From Rotaria macrura (Eukaryota; Rotifera; Eurotatoria; Philodinida; Philodinidae), in contig OENT01000275.1 of the NCBI GenBank assembly GCA_900239685.1, positions 1 to 64,000 of the forward strand: a stretch of 64,000 bases of DNA, in the 5' to 3' direction. This document shows positions 11,378 through 24,689 of this stretch, piece after piece; positions within the stretch are counted from its first letter, which is position 1, and each line of letters begins with the position of its first letter. Both the position numbers and the translations under genes were made by a program. The notes under the pieces are model-generated. The model saw nothing but the letters and a program-made list of their open reading frames with translations. It was not told where the DNA came from and did not search any database.

Positions 11378-12340
11378 ATTCATACCATACTAATTTGCAG
11401 ATATGTCTAGTTGAATCTGCAAATTTTGCAAAATTTTGATTTATGTATGGCTTCGATGTTCTTGCCTCTTTTTACTTACTCACCTATACTAATAAATTCC
11501 TTCAGAACAGTTGCTATGAGATAGAACTGAACGACGGTAGAACTGTTTTAACCATGGATAGAGAAACAGCCTCATGTCTGTCGCCGGTCGTACCATAACC
11601 AAAGATTATCATATGGAAAGCTCATTGAGTGCTCCACAGACTGGGATAAACAAATTGATGCGCTATTATCAGACTTTTAGACACAATAATTTGTATTTGA
11701 AAATAATTCTTGTGTGAGTATGAATGAGGACTTTTCTTTGTCCACAACCAAAATTTCACTTTTGCAATATAAATGTCATGAATTAATCAAAATACAACCA
11801 TCTTACATGCGACAGAAACGGAAGAAAGAGAACTACAGCGCAATAGTAAGATAATCCAAGCATGCAGAGGCGATTTCAATTGCCAGTTTAATAAATTTGA
11901 AAGTGAGTTATGAAAACGAAAGGATAAGTGATGAATAAATAGTCATACATCAATAGTAGACAGGTCAAACGTTACAATTCATAGACAGAGTTCCATCAGC
12001 AAAGTATTTATGATTATTCGATGTTTTGAAGATATATTACTCTAGTATCGATTTTGCGGAAGTCATGTATTTATAAATTTGAAGAATATAGTGAATGTAA
12101 GTTTTAAGGCGAGAGTTTCGCTCCTCGCCATTCGCATTGCAGATGTTAATGAGTATATCGCGCCAATAATTAGAGACTATACTAATGATCACGCTGTTTC
12201 TTACCTCTCTCCATCTCAAACGATACAAAAAAGGTGGTGTTGCTCATATCAAACATTAGCAATCACCTTATATCATCATTACACACCATACTAACCAGCA
12301 AATACCAGCAGTAATGAGATTAGATTCACATTGCAGACCT
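11378..12340. other. Intergenic, nothing recognised
   Basis: AT-rich sequence after the claudin-like stop codon. It presumably starts with that gene's 3' UTR. No convincing coding frame, structural RNA or repeat was seen on either strand. Confidence 0.5.
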
Positions 12341-12362
12341 TGATAAGAGTGTTGGTTTCGTT

Positions 12363-12487
12363 GCGGGTGTGGGTTCAGACCCGTACGAGATTGTCGGTGT
12401 GCGTGTGGCTTTCGACATTAACATGGGTGTGGTTGTGAATGTGGGTTTGCATATCGCTGTGGATGTGGCTCGGTTTGGGTGTGAATG
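12363..12487. repeat. Degenerate GTGTGG tract
   Basis: About 125 bp dominated by GTGTGG and GTGGGT words (for example GGGTGTGGGTTCAG, GAATGTGGGTTTGC and ATGTGGCTCGG) separated by unrelated bases. This is the same degenerate telomere-like type as at 60-210 and 1.93 kb, here with all G-rich units on the plus strand. Confidence 0.5.
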
Positions 12488-12599
12488 CAGCGGCTCACGA
12501 GCAGAATAAACACAGTCGCACCCTCAGAGGGCATCCATCACGTTCTGACCACTTGTAAAAATGAGCAGTGAGTTAAAGATGAAATACTATAATAGAAAA

Positions 12600-14060
12600 G
12601 CCAAGGCGTGAAAGTTTGCGAACACTATCTGCCAAAGCATTTTAGCTCCTCCTCGCATTCAGAACAGTGGCATGTAACTGAAGAAGGGAAACAAAAACAG
12701 CGATATGAAACTTTTGCTATAACAACAAATACTGAAAAATCAAATGATGAGAATGTTTTAGCACAGGCTCAATATGTTATAAAGGTATATAATTGTGTTT
12801 TTCTTACATGCAGAATAAAGATGAGAAGATCGTTTCTTTCTATTCAGTATAGTCTGCACAGACGAAAGAAGATTCATTAAGACAAGGTGATCAATTGGAA
12901 GCACTTGTTATTAAAGCAGAAACTGAATTACAAGCTCTTGAAAATACGGTACAAATCTTAAAATGGAATAATGTGGATGTGAAAAATAATTTCAAAAAAT
13001 TGAATGAATCAAGTAAACTGTTGAGAAGCATCGCAATGAATTCAATCAACTATTTCATCAACCCTAGGTTCAGAAATCAATGAAATGAAGCAATTTGAAG
13101 AACATTTATGAGCACTAACAGAGCAAGTTAAGATTCGTCAAAAATTACTCAACGGCTTGACTGAAAATCAATACACCGTAAGATATCTACATTCTGAAAA
13201 TCATTTTCGTTTTGTTTTTCTTATTCATTGATAATGTTACTTCGATAGAAGAGCTAATAATAACAATGAAAATCATACTATAAACCGAATGNNNNNNNNN
13301 NNNNNNNNNNNNNNNNNNNNNNNNNNNNNNNNNNNNNNNNNNNNNNNNNNNNNNNNNNNNNNNNNNNNNNNNNNNNNNNNNNNNNNNNNNNNNNNNNNNN
13401 NNNNNNNNNNNNNNNNNNNNNNNNNNNNNNNNNNNNNNNNNNNNNNNNNNNNNNNNNNNNNNNNNNNNNNNNNNNNNNNNNNNNNNNNNNNNNNNNNNNN
13501 NNNNNNNNNNNNNNNNNNNNNNNNNNNNNNNNNNNNNNNNNNNNNNNNNNNNNNNNNNNNNNNNNNNNNNNNNNNNNNNNNNNNNNNNNNNNNNNNNNNN
13601 NNNNNNNNNNNNNNNNNNNNNNNNNNNNNNNNNNNNNNNNNNNNNNNNNNNNNNNNNNNNNNNNNNNNNNNNNNNNNNNNNNNNNNNNNNNNNNNNNNNN
13701 NNNNNNNNNNNNNNNNNNNNNNNNNNNNNNNNNNNNNNNNNNNNNNNNNNNNNNNNNNNNNNNNNNNNNNNNNNNNNNNNNNNNNNNNNNNNNNNNNNNN
13801 NNNNNNNNNNNNNNNNNNNNNNNNNNNNNNNNNNNNNNNNNNNNNNNNNNNNNNNNNNNNNNNNNNNNNNNNNNNNNNNNNNNNNNNNNNNNNNNNNNNN
13901 NNNNNNNNNNNNNNNNNNNNNNNNNNNNNNNNNNNNNNNNNNNNNNNNNNNNNNNNNNNNNNNNNNNNNNNNNNNNNNNNNNNNNNNNNNNNNNNNNNNN
14001 NNNNNNAGTTCAAGATCCACAACAAGTGAATCAACGCGTTCATCTAAAAAGAGTGCATGA
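12600..14060 (+). pseudogene. CCDC39-like coiled-coil gene remnant, interrupted by a gap
   Basis: Three exon-like blocks join in frame: up to 12784, 12853-13012 and 13068-13177 (introns 68 and 55 nt, GT-AG). The translation is heptad-rich and includes ETELQALENTVQILKWNN and FKKLNES followed by SEINEMKQFEEHL. This resembles the C-terminal coiled coil of CCDC39, an axonemal ruler protein that sets the 96-nm repeat of cilia. The frame meets TGA at 13109-13111 between HL and ALTEQVKI; CGA to TGA would explain it. No start codon is visible upstream, only a stop, so the 5' part is missing or lies elsewhere. After the N-run, 14007-14060 encodes a Ser/Arg-rich end (SSRSTTSESTRSSKKSA, then stop) that could be the C-terminus. 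The family call is from memory, and an assembly error is possible next to the gap. Confidence 0.4.
13292..14006. other. Assembly gap (715 N)
   Basis: A run of N only. Any open frames reported across it are meaningless. It falls inside the CCDC39-like remnant. Confidence 0.99.
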
Positions 14061-15003
14061 TATTTTACTGCAAAATTTCTTCAATAAATGATTTTTCTTC
14101 TTCAATCAAACGTATATCCGAACCATCATTATTAGTAATTTACTGTTCTTCACATAAGAATTTCTTTTTCTCGTGACATTAGAAGAAGTATTGATTGCAC
14201 GGTGTTTCACTTCAGTCATATTGATTAAACATTCTCTTCGATAGACTTGTTGAACTTGTAAAGGTAACGTCGCAGTATAATCAAAATATTGAATTAACCT
14301 TAACGACATTCAGTGTTTGTTCGGTCTGGAAACAGAATACATGTAAAGTAGAAGATACTGTTCATTGAGAGACAAATTCAATTCAGTGTAAGAATCAACC
14401 TATGGATACTTTTCTCATTATGAACAATACTAGGATGGAGTCTGCTTTCACTACACTATTAACTATGTTTGTGTGCTTTTAGATACTATTTTTCACTGTC
14501 TAGGATAGAATACACGGTATAATTCACAGAAAAACTGTCGTCGGGGCAGTTTGTGCTTGATGATTGTGCCGTATGTTATCCGAAGTTCACTTTGAAAAAC
14601 AATATTGCCGCATATATGCAGCCTTTACTGACGATAAAGCATGGGTGTAATAATACCGCATGAATAAAAAGAGAGACAGCCAAATCACCATCGGAGCTTT
14701 GAGCCTTTTTTCTGCGCAAAACTACAAACGTATAGAATATTCGCTTTATTCTTTGACAAGATAATTGATTTTCATACAAGAATAATCTAATTTCGTAGCG
14801 CTCTGATAAAAAAATATGAGACAAAAATGTTTTTGATTAGTTTGCGAAAAATATTCTATGAAATGGCATATGACGTACCCGTTCTGATTAACATTGATGT
14901 GAGATATGAAAACAGTTACCAACCTAACTGATAAAATGTTTAACTTCTCTCATAAAATTGGACGTGTGTAATGAAACTTCGTTGAAAGTTGAGAATGTTT
15001 AGT
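14061..15003. other. Intergenic, nothing recognised
   Basis: AT-rich sequence between the CCDC39-like remnant and the minisatellite MITE. Minus-strand open frames at 14106-14309 and 14576-14824 do not read like proteins and lack splice or family support. Confidence 0.5.
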
Positions 15004-15011
15004 ATCACTGT

Positions 15012-15218
15012 CAAGGGGGAAACATCATACTTTAGCACTTTAAAGTACATGAAGTACGTAAAGTACCTTAAAGTACCGTAAAGTACCTTAAAGTACCTTA
15101 AAGTACTTCAAAGTACTTCAAAGTACCTTAAAGTACTTTAAAGTACCATGAAGTACAATGAAGTACTTTAAAGTACCATGAAGTACGCAAAGTACTGAAG
15201 TATGATGTTTCCCCCTTG
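15012..15218. mobile_element. MITE with an AAGTAC minisatellite core
   Basis: The terminal inverted repeats are near perfect: left CAAGGGGGAAACATCATACT, right end its reverse complement (AGTATGATGTTTCCCCCTTG, 15199-15218). Both sides carry the perfect 8-bp direct repeat ATCACTGT (15004-15011 and 15219-15226). The interior is about 16 tandem 9-10-bp units ending in AAGTAC (variants TTAAAGTACC, TTCAAAGTAC, ATGAAGTACC), so it is itself rich in GTAC palindromes. The 8-bp duplication points to hAT-type mobilisation, although the ends do not match the 8.35-kb element. It has no coding capacity. Confidence 0.8.
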
Positions 15219-15448
15219 ATCACTGTCGACAGACGAAAGTAGACAGAAACTCACTATTTCACAGTTCTTTTATAGTTACAAAGCATTGTTCAATCACTCT
15301 GACTATGACTAAGGTTTTCATATTAAAAAAATGTTCTAAAATAAAATATTCTACGGGAAGTTACTTTTATTGTAAAAAAAAGCTTCGTTGAAGATAATAT
15401 GAGATTTAGACTTTAATCTGACTTTTACAAGTAATATGTTTAGTCAAT

Positions 15449-17902
15449 TCAACACTTTTCTAAAAACCAGTCATTAATATTCTCGTACCAAATACGTTTG
15501 TTATTCGTATTTAATCGATAGCATAATTCACAAAAGCGATATGGATCAACATCTTTGGCTTGATAATAAACATCGTAGTAGCGTCTCCATACATGATATT
15601 TTCCATACAATGTTCTATTATTACCAATTAAATTTAATGCTTCACTTAATTCTTTATCTGACTTATAGTCATCAACATGAATAAATGAATTAGGTGGAGC
15701 AATGCGTGCAAAATTCTCTCGTTCAGGTCCACTTACAATCGGTATAGCACCAACGGCAAGTGTACGCCAAAATTTTTCCGTTATATAATCAGTACATGAT
15801 TGAGATTCGAAAGCAAGGTAAAATTTCGATGTTGCCAAATGAAGTTTTTCACAATCTGATTGACGATTGCATTCATTATCCGATTCAACATGTGCATTGA
15901 GAGAAAAAGTTTCATTCGATGAAATACATTTACCAAAAGCCAATATTGGATAGTGTTGTCGGAAAGAGCGAAATTTTTTAAGACGTTTCTTCGGGTGACA
16001 GTTGGACACAAACCTAAAGAAAAACACAAACTTATTGAACTTCGGAATCTTATCGCTTTCATCTGATTGAAGAAACATGTTGATTGATGTTTAATGTCTG
16101 TTACGTTTTGTCATTATATATGGTTGCCTATCAAATTTGAAGTGCTGCAGTAGCTTTCTGGGTTTCCTCAAAATTTAATTGTTGAAGGTATATTTTGATT
16201 GCTAGATATTCATTATGGCATGAAGTTTTTTCGATAGCGGTTGCCCCTAGTATTCATTCTTAAAACCTAAAGTCGACAGAACAAAATTAAAAATAAACTT
16301 TTAAACAAAAAGCTTACATTGTCGTTATGTATCGGTGCACAAAAACTTCCACTCGATGACATAATTTTTCATGCATTAACATTAGTCGATATCGAGAAAT
16401 AATCAAAGTAGTTTACAAAAAAATCTTAATTGAAGATCTACGTGTGTATCTTGAAGGATTTTGATGAAATGTGGAATTTTTTAAATAACAACATCGATAG
16501 ACGTTTGGAAGAAATGTAGGTACTGAAAGAGTTCATACGAATATATGTTTTCTTAATGTTCCGTACTTCCATAAAACTCCATCCCAACTCATTAAAGGCA
16601 TCTCTATTGGATTTCTTGAGAATTAATCAAAAATTTTATAATGAAATCTTTCGTAGAATAGAAATCTCTAGTGATTAACGATATCAATTATATCAAAGTT
16701 TCACAAGTCAGTTCTACGTCAAGAATCATGTTATTTATTTTTTAACATATATGAAGAGATGCCAGTCTCAAATACAAGTGCATTTTGTCTATGTAAGATT
16801 AATCGAATCTGGTTGGACAGTATACTTATGTGTAAGAAGCTACGTAGCTAGCCTATGAATGAATTCATGCATAAATGTTCTATGCTAATTGGTGTTATTC
16901 TTATTATTGTTTCTTTTAAAGATCAGATGAACTAAGCACATGGCTGTTTTGATCGATCATAGTAATCATAAAACTTGTACATAATTAAATTATGTACTCT
17001 TTTATTATTACTGAATTATGTGGAAAATGTAATTTTCTGTCTAATTGAATTCACTATCGCAATATTTTAATTATTTTACCAAACTGCTTGATTGTATCTT
17101 TTAGCGAATTGTGCATCAATCCATGATTTTAATTTTGTTTTTGTCCACGGTTTTTCTTTAACAACGGTTATACCATAGGCGCCTAATGATGCTTCAGCAC
17201 TGGTTCGATACGTTACAGTCCAATTAAATTTAAATTTATTTATATTCGATGAATTTTCATTTGGTTCGTCATGCCAAAGAAGCCAAATTTGATCGACATC
17301 TCTTTTTATTGTTTCAAGTTTTGTAAAATCTAGATCTCGTTTATGCATTAACAATACATCAGCAGTTTGCTCATGCTTTTGATCACAGGTATATTCACTA
17401 GTTCAAGTTATAGAAATAGAAAATATTTGTAGTATTTTGATTAAACATACCAATTTCTATACGGACACGTTTTACCAAATATTTGTTCTTTCGAATGAGA
17501 ACAAAAACGAGGATGTCCAAAAACACGTGTGTATTCAAGTACTAAATACGTTTTTGACGATGATTGGTTGCGTGTCAATGGAATTAGTATTTTATGTTTT
17601 CGCTGAATTGATTTTTCATCATCGACTATTTTTAATCTTTCTTTCCTCGTAAAATAATATTCGATACTTGTATTGGATTTTTTCGTATTTACGACATTAA
17701 TCGGATATATAACATCAGTGTATGAGAATTCAAGTATATCCCCATATTCAATAGATGAAAAAAGATTCAACGACAGTCTCATCGGATTTAATAAAATGAA
17801 TATCATAACGAACGTCAATACTAGTAGAGGCCATTTAAAATGAAATATATAATTACGGTACGGCAATCTTGTTGGTCGCCGTAGATGAATACGTTTATCC
17901 AT
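15449..17902 (-). CDS. Alpha-1,3-fucosyltransferase (GT10 family)
   Basis: Three exons on the minus strand, 17902-17451, 17397-17080 and 16013-15449, give 444 residues. It is a type II Golgi membrane protein: a short basic cytoplasmic tail, one hydrophobic anchor at about 24-40, a variable stem, then the catalytic domain. Exon 2 encodes the acceptor-side part (WLLWHDEPNE, GITVVKEKPW) and the 2-3 junction builds AVWFVSNC, a conserved GT10 block. The donor-binding motif FYLAFESQSCTDYITEKFWR lies at 321-340, close to the family consensus, followed by GAIPIVSGP. The enzyme transfers fucose from GDP-fucose to GlcNAc on glycans. The start is the first ATG and both introns are GT-AG. The second intron is 1.07 kb and holds nothing recognisable. 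Which glycan (core alpha-1,3 or Lewis-type) it modifies cannot be told. Confidence 0.9.
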
Positions 17903-20429
17903 TGTTATTTTATTCTTCCATGGATATAAAATATGTACGTCACAGCTTGTTTGAATGAATGATTTATTACTGAAAGAGGAAAGATTTCAAAATCTTTGTA
18001 AAGAAATATAATCACTGATTAATAAAGAAATTCTTTTCCTCATTTATTTACACAAGAATTTCAAAGGACAAGTATATTTGTCTATGAATATTTTTTATCC
18101 CGATACATTGCTGCGTAGAAATTTATTTTATGCACTTTCAATGTGATGAACTCCATGCGACTAAAAATTGAATAACGAATAACTATTAGAGTATAAGAAT
18201 TTTATTTCTTGGCAATGCTTCGCTTTTGAAAACATTTGCCAACTCACTCATGTAATAGTAAAAGATTGTTCTTTCTATATAGTAATGTGTTCTTAAGTTC
18301 ATCACGACCTTGCTGCATTAAACTACACAGAACTTGTTATGAACGCCCCCGAAGCAAAACAAAACAAACACTAACGTTCAGGAAAAGATACATCCAAAAC
18401 AAAGAACAATATAGACATAGTCCATGAATTGAGTGCACTATGATATCGAAATATTCCGTTATTTTTAAGAATATTCTATTAGACTGAGACATATTTATAC
18501 TGCTAGTTGTTCGTCGTTGAAAAATGATTAGCAATAACTTCGATGAAGTAAGACCACAAACGGGAAGTTTCTGTGGAAAAACATCTTTCGAATTCCTAAA
18601 TGATGACAGATTATTTTTGAAGATTACCTTCATGATAGTTGAAAACTTTTTACTTTGTAGACTCTTACCGCTGAATAGCTACTGAATACAAAAAAACCAA
18701 TGATGGTACAGTCAAAAATTTTAAAGTCTTCTATATCAATATATTGCAACTGAGGACGAGTGATAAAATCTAGACTCTCAAAATTGACACATGATCTTAA
18801 ATAAAAATCTAATAATTTTCAAACCATAAATCAGTCTGTACGAAAGATTAACAACTTCTAATCAAAATAAAAAAGCCTTTTTTCAATTTAGATTGAAAAT
18901 ATTTAAAAAGTAACAAATACTTATTGGTAGTAAACTGATATGCCAAATAAAAATCGATACTGTAGTTCTGATCATTATAAAAAAAATTTCCAGGTTCTAT
19001 TTGCATACGCTCATTGATTCGAATGACAATCGGCTGATAAGAATATTGAGTCATCTAATCGAGCAAATAAAAATCAAAAAGAGCATAGCAAGCAGAAAAA
19101 AGGTACCTGTCGTAATGAAAAGTGTTTCGCGAAAAAATCACTTTTCTCTTTCTTTCCAGACGTTTTTTTTAATCAATGCGTATAGAATTAATCTTTTTGT
19201 TTCTTTACGTGTGACATATTAATCGGAAAATGTCTCTCATTACTCGTTGAAAAGTTTTTACTGAGTATTATAAATCCATTCGTTCAAATCCACACACAGT
19301 ATTTCATCCCATATAGTCTAATAGTTTTCTTTTCTATGAATGGCACAACAGCATGTAAGTAAAACTTATCAAATTAATAAAGCTTTCATGATCAATGCAG
19401 ATAGATAGTTATATAATGAATTATTCTTGTTAATGAAGATTGATGTCTAATAGTACTATTAAGAAAATTTTCTTCACATCGCACTGTTACGCTGGTTACT
19501 GACTAGTTTTTCTTTCGAATTTTAAATGGCAAGTATATCGTCGAGTGTTTTTTTTCGAATGGAAAAGACATGAATAACAAATCGAAGAATCTAATGTTGC
19601 AATCAATGCGAAATGCTTTCTTCATTGGCTAATACAAATTCTACATAAAAGAAAATAATTACATTTAGAGACAAGTACTATGACATTTGAGTAATAGAAA
19701 AAAATGATTCATTTGACAAAAGAGCACAAATCACCTTGTAATTAAAATACTTTTGTATTTGAATTATGATTCATGTGATTTCGAGTGGCATACATATTAA
19801 AAGAAAAACGCTTCTTCCTTTCTCGTTCTCTATAGGTAGAATATTAATACGAAACTACATACCACGCATGCGTTGATAGTGAGAAATCGAGCATCAGCCA
19901 ACACAACCACTATTTTTTTTTCTCTCGTTATATTCCGTCTTCTTTGGCATTTTCTTTTCTTTTCCTCACATCAGAATATAGACGTTCGAACACTGAACTT
20001 GAGAAGCATTTCTTTTTCATACAATGCTATGGCCGGGGCTCCCTATTTCACTGTTGTGTTCTCCTTGTTTTCATCGTATTTTTTTCTTTTTTTCTCTTCT
20101 CCCACGAATGATTACTTGACTTCGTGCATAGAACATAAGACATAAGCAAGAAAAGCTTTTCTTCTATCATTAAAATTCTACTAGTATGCAAGTACTTTTA
20201 CATGATAGGCAATATAAGCACAAGAACAATAAGAAAGAGATTCATTCGACGGAAATTGCTTGTTGTTCTTTCTTTTTGCAATAAAATATGAATAAAAAAA
20301 ACAAAATCACAATCAATTCGATTGTTTGATGGGAGTCCAGTTAAGTATTTGTTAGATAAAACAGCAAAATCGTACATGAATACTATTGAAATACATATTT
20401 AACAATAATTTCATGTTTAAACGATGAGA
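17903..20429. other. Intergenic, nothing recognised
   Basis: About 2.5 kb of AT-rich DNA between the fucosyltransferase 5' end and the cytidylyltransferase 3' end. Short open frames (for example 18337-18633 minus and 19873-20145 plus) are low-complexity and carry no family signal. Confidence 0.5.
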
Positions 20430-23019
20430 TTAATTTGTTGCATGAGTTTTTTTCTCAGATTGTTTTGATTTATTATCAGAGTCAATATTTTTTGATGATG
20501 TTATATCTTCATCTTCAGTATCACTTTTACCACCATGACCACCTGTTACCATAAATGGTGATTGCGATCGATGAAGTAAATGTAGTACACCTGTTTTTTC
20601 AAATAAACCAATAAAATTATGTATATATTCTTTGCTACGATCTTCCCAACGCTCCATGAATGTTTTCGATTCTTCTTCATATGTACGAAATTTCGATTTA
20701 ACTGTATTCATTTTCGATTGAAATTCTAATTGATTCTTTTTTATAAAACCCACATTTAAATCTTGCGCAGAATAACCACGTGCTAAATTTCGTCTGACAT
20801 ACATATCATAATCACGAACAAGACGACAGATTATATCAGATGTTGATACACCATCCGTACGTTGAGTGGCAACAAACATGCCTCGAGCCTAAACGAAAAA
20901 TAATTTCATGGGAATTAAGGTTAGTAATCGATCGATTAGAAATCGATTGTTATTCATGATAAGTTTCTAACAGATAGAATATTCGTCGTAATATTTAACA
21001 AAATAACTGTGCAATACGGAATCAAACACTATCGTGATATAGCACTACAATTAAATTGATCTGTACACACATTCCTATGAATACTATGATTTGTATAATC
21101 GTGCATGTGAGATTGACTGATTTACATGAACCGACGCTTCAGTATCTATTATCAAAACGGAAAAACGATAATTTTGAAATTTTCTTCAATTTCTCTTAAT
21201 TCATACTGACATGCGTGCAACATCAACATTGGTTGTGTTTAACTCGATTCTAACAAGGAAAATAGTCAGCTAGACTACAAGATTTGTATCAAATTTTTCA
21301 ATGCAAATCAAATAGAATACAACGAGTATTATTTTACATCTGATTTGCATTTTTATTTGATCATTGTAACAGTTCAATAGAAAAATATTCTAATAAAATT
21401 CATGTTGTACTACACGTCCAGAAAAAGTGCCTTATAAAAATCTTCAATGACATTTTGATTTATCAACAGAAATCTTTTCTCGTCAAGGGACATTGAAAAC
21501 ACGTGACTGTTATCGGTTTGCACTATTAAAAACAAACTTTTAAGCTCGACACTGATGGGATCATGATATATAATACGATGCAGCTGCTTCTTGCTAATCG
21601 CAAGAAAATTGTTTGATTCTAACTTTTCCGCGACACATGGCCTCAATATTGATTTACATAAATCTAAAGAAATGACAACAACTGTGAGTCCCGCGACATT
21701 ATCGACATACGGTTCGACGGAGGTCCAAAATTTTACTTGTAGATTTCAAAACCTTTTGTTGTTTGAGCATATGTCATGAATATTAAACTCTTCGTATACG
21801 ATTTTCAGAATTAACATGTGAAACACAAGTTAAGTATTCTTGCTAATTGTAGAAAGATGATTTTATTTGAACTATTATTAAGCATATATATATATATATA
21901 TTCACCGTCAGACTTATCTCAATCCTCGAGTGACACAATAAGGAAGGAGTTAAATTAGTATAAATATGCCGCATAAGTGCATGGGGTGTAACCGGGGGTG
22001 GGAAGAAAAGGCGCGAACGGAAATAGTTCATGTTGTGTATGCTAGGTTCATAGATACTTCACAATTCATTTCTTTTAAATTCTGTTTTTTATTCGAAAAA
22101 AAATTTCTATAGCACTAGGATGTGAAAGAAAAAGATTCTAACAATTAGATTGAAATTTTCAATTCTCTTCAAATGTCGATCAATTTCTTTGACTTATATT
22201 CAATTGAGAAATTCTATGATAAATATCTATTCTCAGCATGAAGAAGAAAAAAAGGAAATAATAATCCGCACAAAAGAATTGACTAGGTTACCTTGATATG
22301 TTGATAAACATCATCATTTCCTTCAGTTCCGTATGGTATTTCATCGTGTGCAACGAAATCAATTTTATTGTGTGTCAAAAAATCATCATCAAGTACCCAT
22401 GGTGCATCAGTAACAACTTCATCAACATAACGACAATGGCGTACGCTTTCATAACGTTCCATTTCATCCATGACTGTTTTACCTTTTTTACTATGTGTTA
22501 AATCATCATTACAAACACCAACAAGAAGATAAACATTTTTAAAAATATTTTTTGCTTGCATTAATTGACGTGCATGACCAGCATGAAATAAATCATAAAT
22601 ACCTATGTGTTATGTAAAAGAACAATATATCAATTATCGTACAAAAGAAAACGCCATCATAAGATTTTTTGTTTACCATCAGCATAAATGCGAATTTTTC
22701 TTGGTGCTGTACCATTTTTCGCCATATCTACAGTAATTTTTATTGAATAATCACAATTTTCACGTTCTCGAGTAGCTTTATCTTCATATGATAAAGCTGC
22801 TGGACCAATATTTAGATCAATGTTGATATCGATGTTTTTACTAAATTGCATTGAACGTTTTTCATTTGTTTCGACAGTTGTCGTCGTCGTTTTCGATACC
22901 GTTGATGATTCTGTGTTCGATGAAGATTCATTTGCTGCTGAACTATTATCTGCTGATGCGTCATGCCATTCATCTACAACGGAACCACCAGGTGTGGCTG
23001 GCAATTGTACGTTTTCCAT
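20430..23019 (-). CDS. PCYT1: Choline-phosphate cytidylyltransferase
   Basis: Three exons (23019-22677, 22602-22292, 20888-20430) give 370 residues. The enzyme makes CDP-choline from CTP and phosphocholine, the regulated step of phosphatidylcholine synthesis, switching between soluble and membrane-bound forms. The catalytic domain starts at [18 protein letters not shown] (HxGH at 121-124), a motif built across the exon 1-2 junction, and includes [19 protein letters not shown] and [10 protein letters not shown] (about 228-237). After it, [19 protein letters not shown] is an amphipathic lipid-sensing domain M that looks about two 11-mers shorter than in vertebrates. The C-terminal tail is short and acidic/basic, without the Ser-Pro-rich P region. 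A Ser/Thr-rich head of about 60 residues precedes the domain. I take the ATG at 23019 as start; the frame is open slightly upstream but has no ATG there. Intron 2 (1.4 kb) contains an (AT)n run near 21.89 kb only. Confidence 0.92.
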
Positions 23020-24689
23020 TTGAATGATTGTCAATGGAGAATTAAATCAATCTTATTGGTTCTTTCTCAGGACGGAAAAAAAACACAGAATGAAAGACAG
23101 CAGGACGATTGAGAAGAAGAACAGGCATTCCACATCAATCAATCGATATATGTAGTCGAATAAAGAACAATTAAATATGAAAAAAAATTATTTATTTCAA
23201 AATGAACTTAACGTGTGAGAGCTTAGAGAAAAGAATAAGTTTTGATTCAAAAGATGTCAGTAGTTCAAAGACGAGTAACATATTGTTTTTTTCATACATG
23301 ATTCATGTATGCTATTTGTCAAAAATGGGCAATCAGCAGTGAAGCTCGTTAATAGTAGTGAAACACAAATTCATCATGAACCAAACTCAGAGTCGATAAT
23401 CTATAGTTCATCTTACGTTCGCTTTAATCTAAAATAAAATAATCAGTAGATGTCCCTTGTGACCGAATTGATTTCTCAGAATTCTATGCAGGTTCTTTTT
23501 TTTCTTCGTTCATTATAATGATGATTAACTTAAAATCGAATCACACTATGTTTTTTTTGTACAAATGGGTTCGCTGATTGAAATTTACTTTAGCTCAATG
23601 AAAATAGTTAAATGCTGCATCAGAAAGTATTTCTTACAGGTATTCTTTACTTATATAAACTCGATGTTATAAGTTTAAAAAAAGAAACTACTCATACATA
23701 TTACTATTTTAAGTCGTATGTATGCATATCTTCACTGATTCCATCTTAAATCCGTACGTTAACTTTGTAATCAATAACACAAATAAAAAGATTTCAATGT
23801 GTCGATGTGACCACTCATTTTGTGTATACTGAGAAGAACAATTTGATACAAAAATACAGGAAGTTAGATTATCGTTTCTTTCGGATTCATTGAGAAGACA
23901 GCATGCTATCTCGATGGAAATTCCCTTCTTGAATTCGAAGTTTTTTATATGTACTCATTGATTTTAGAAGTTATTTCTTGATTGAAACAATTTTTTGACC
24001 TGTAAAACAAAAAAATGATCCTTTAAGCTTATCCCTGAATTTAGAATATTTCAATAAAATTGATATAAAAAGCATTCGTTTAATTCATTCTTTCAGTTAT
24101 TTTCGATCAATAATGTTCCTCAAACAAGTTTGGTTTAATTCATTATCATTAGTTGATAAACTGTCAGCTACCAGTCTGTTCACAACAATACTCATAAACA
24201 TTTTGGTAAAGTTAATTAAAGTAATATGAAGAAGAACGTTTACGATGCATCGCAAGTGATTGCATCGTTTTTGTTGCACACAACTGTCATTTTATTCTTC
24301 AGTCAATCAGATAGAAAAAGAAAAGTATTGCTTGAAGTGCTATGATTTCCTATGTGGGTTTCGTGCGTAGATATATTTGTTAGGTGGTTTCATCTACGTC
24401 TCACCCTTTAATAAATATTTGTATCAAAATTGACACGAGAAATACAGGGCAAATATTTCAGTAGCTTCTTCATTCTTTATCTATTACGGGTAACTCGTCA
24501 AACTCCCTCAGCTCTCTGCTGTCTTCATACTTTCTTTATCTACATGATGACGGTGCCAAAAACGAAATCAATTTTCTCCCTTATCTTGCTTAACACAACA
24601 CGAATAAAATATTCTCGTATTATTACATAGGTCTCTGATCGAGACATTCGACTAAAACATTCATTTTCATCACCAGATGGAACGATTCA

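Noticed and set aside
13187-14043. Long open frames of unknown residues
   Set aside because: They are produced entirely by the run of N in the assembly gap.
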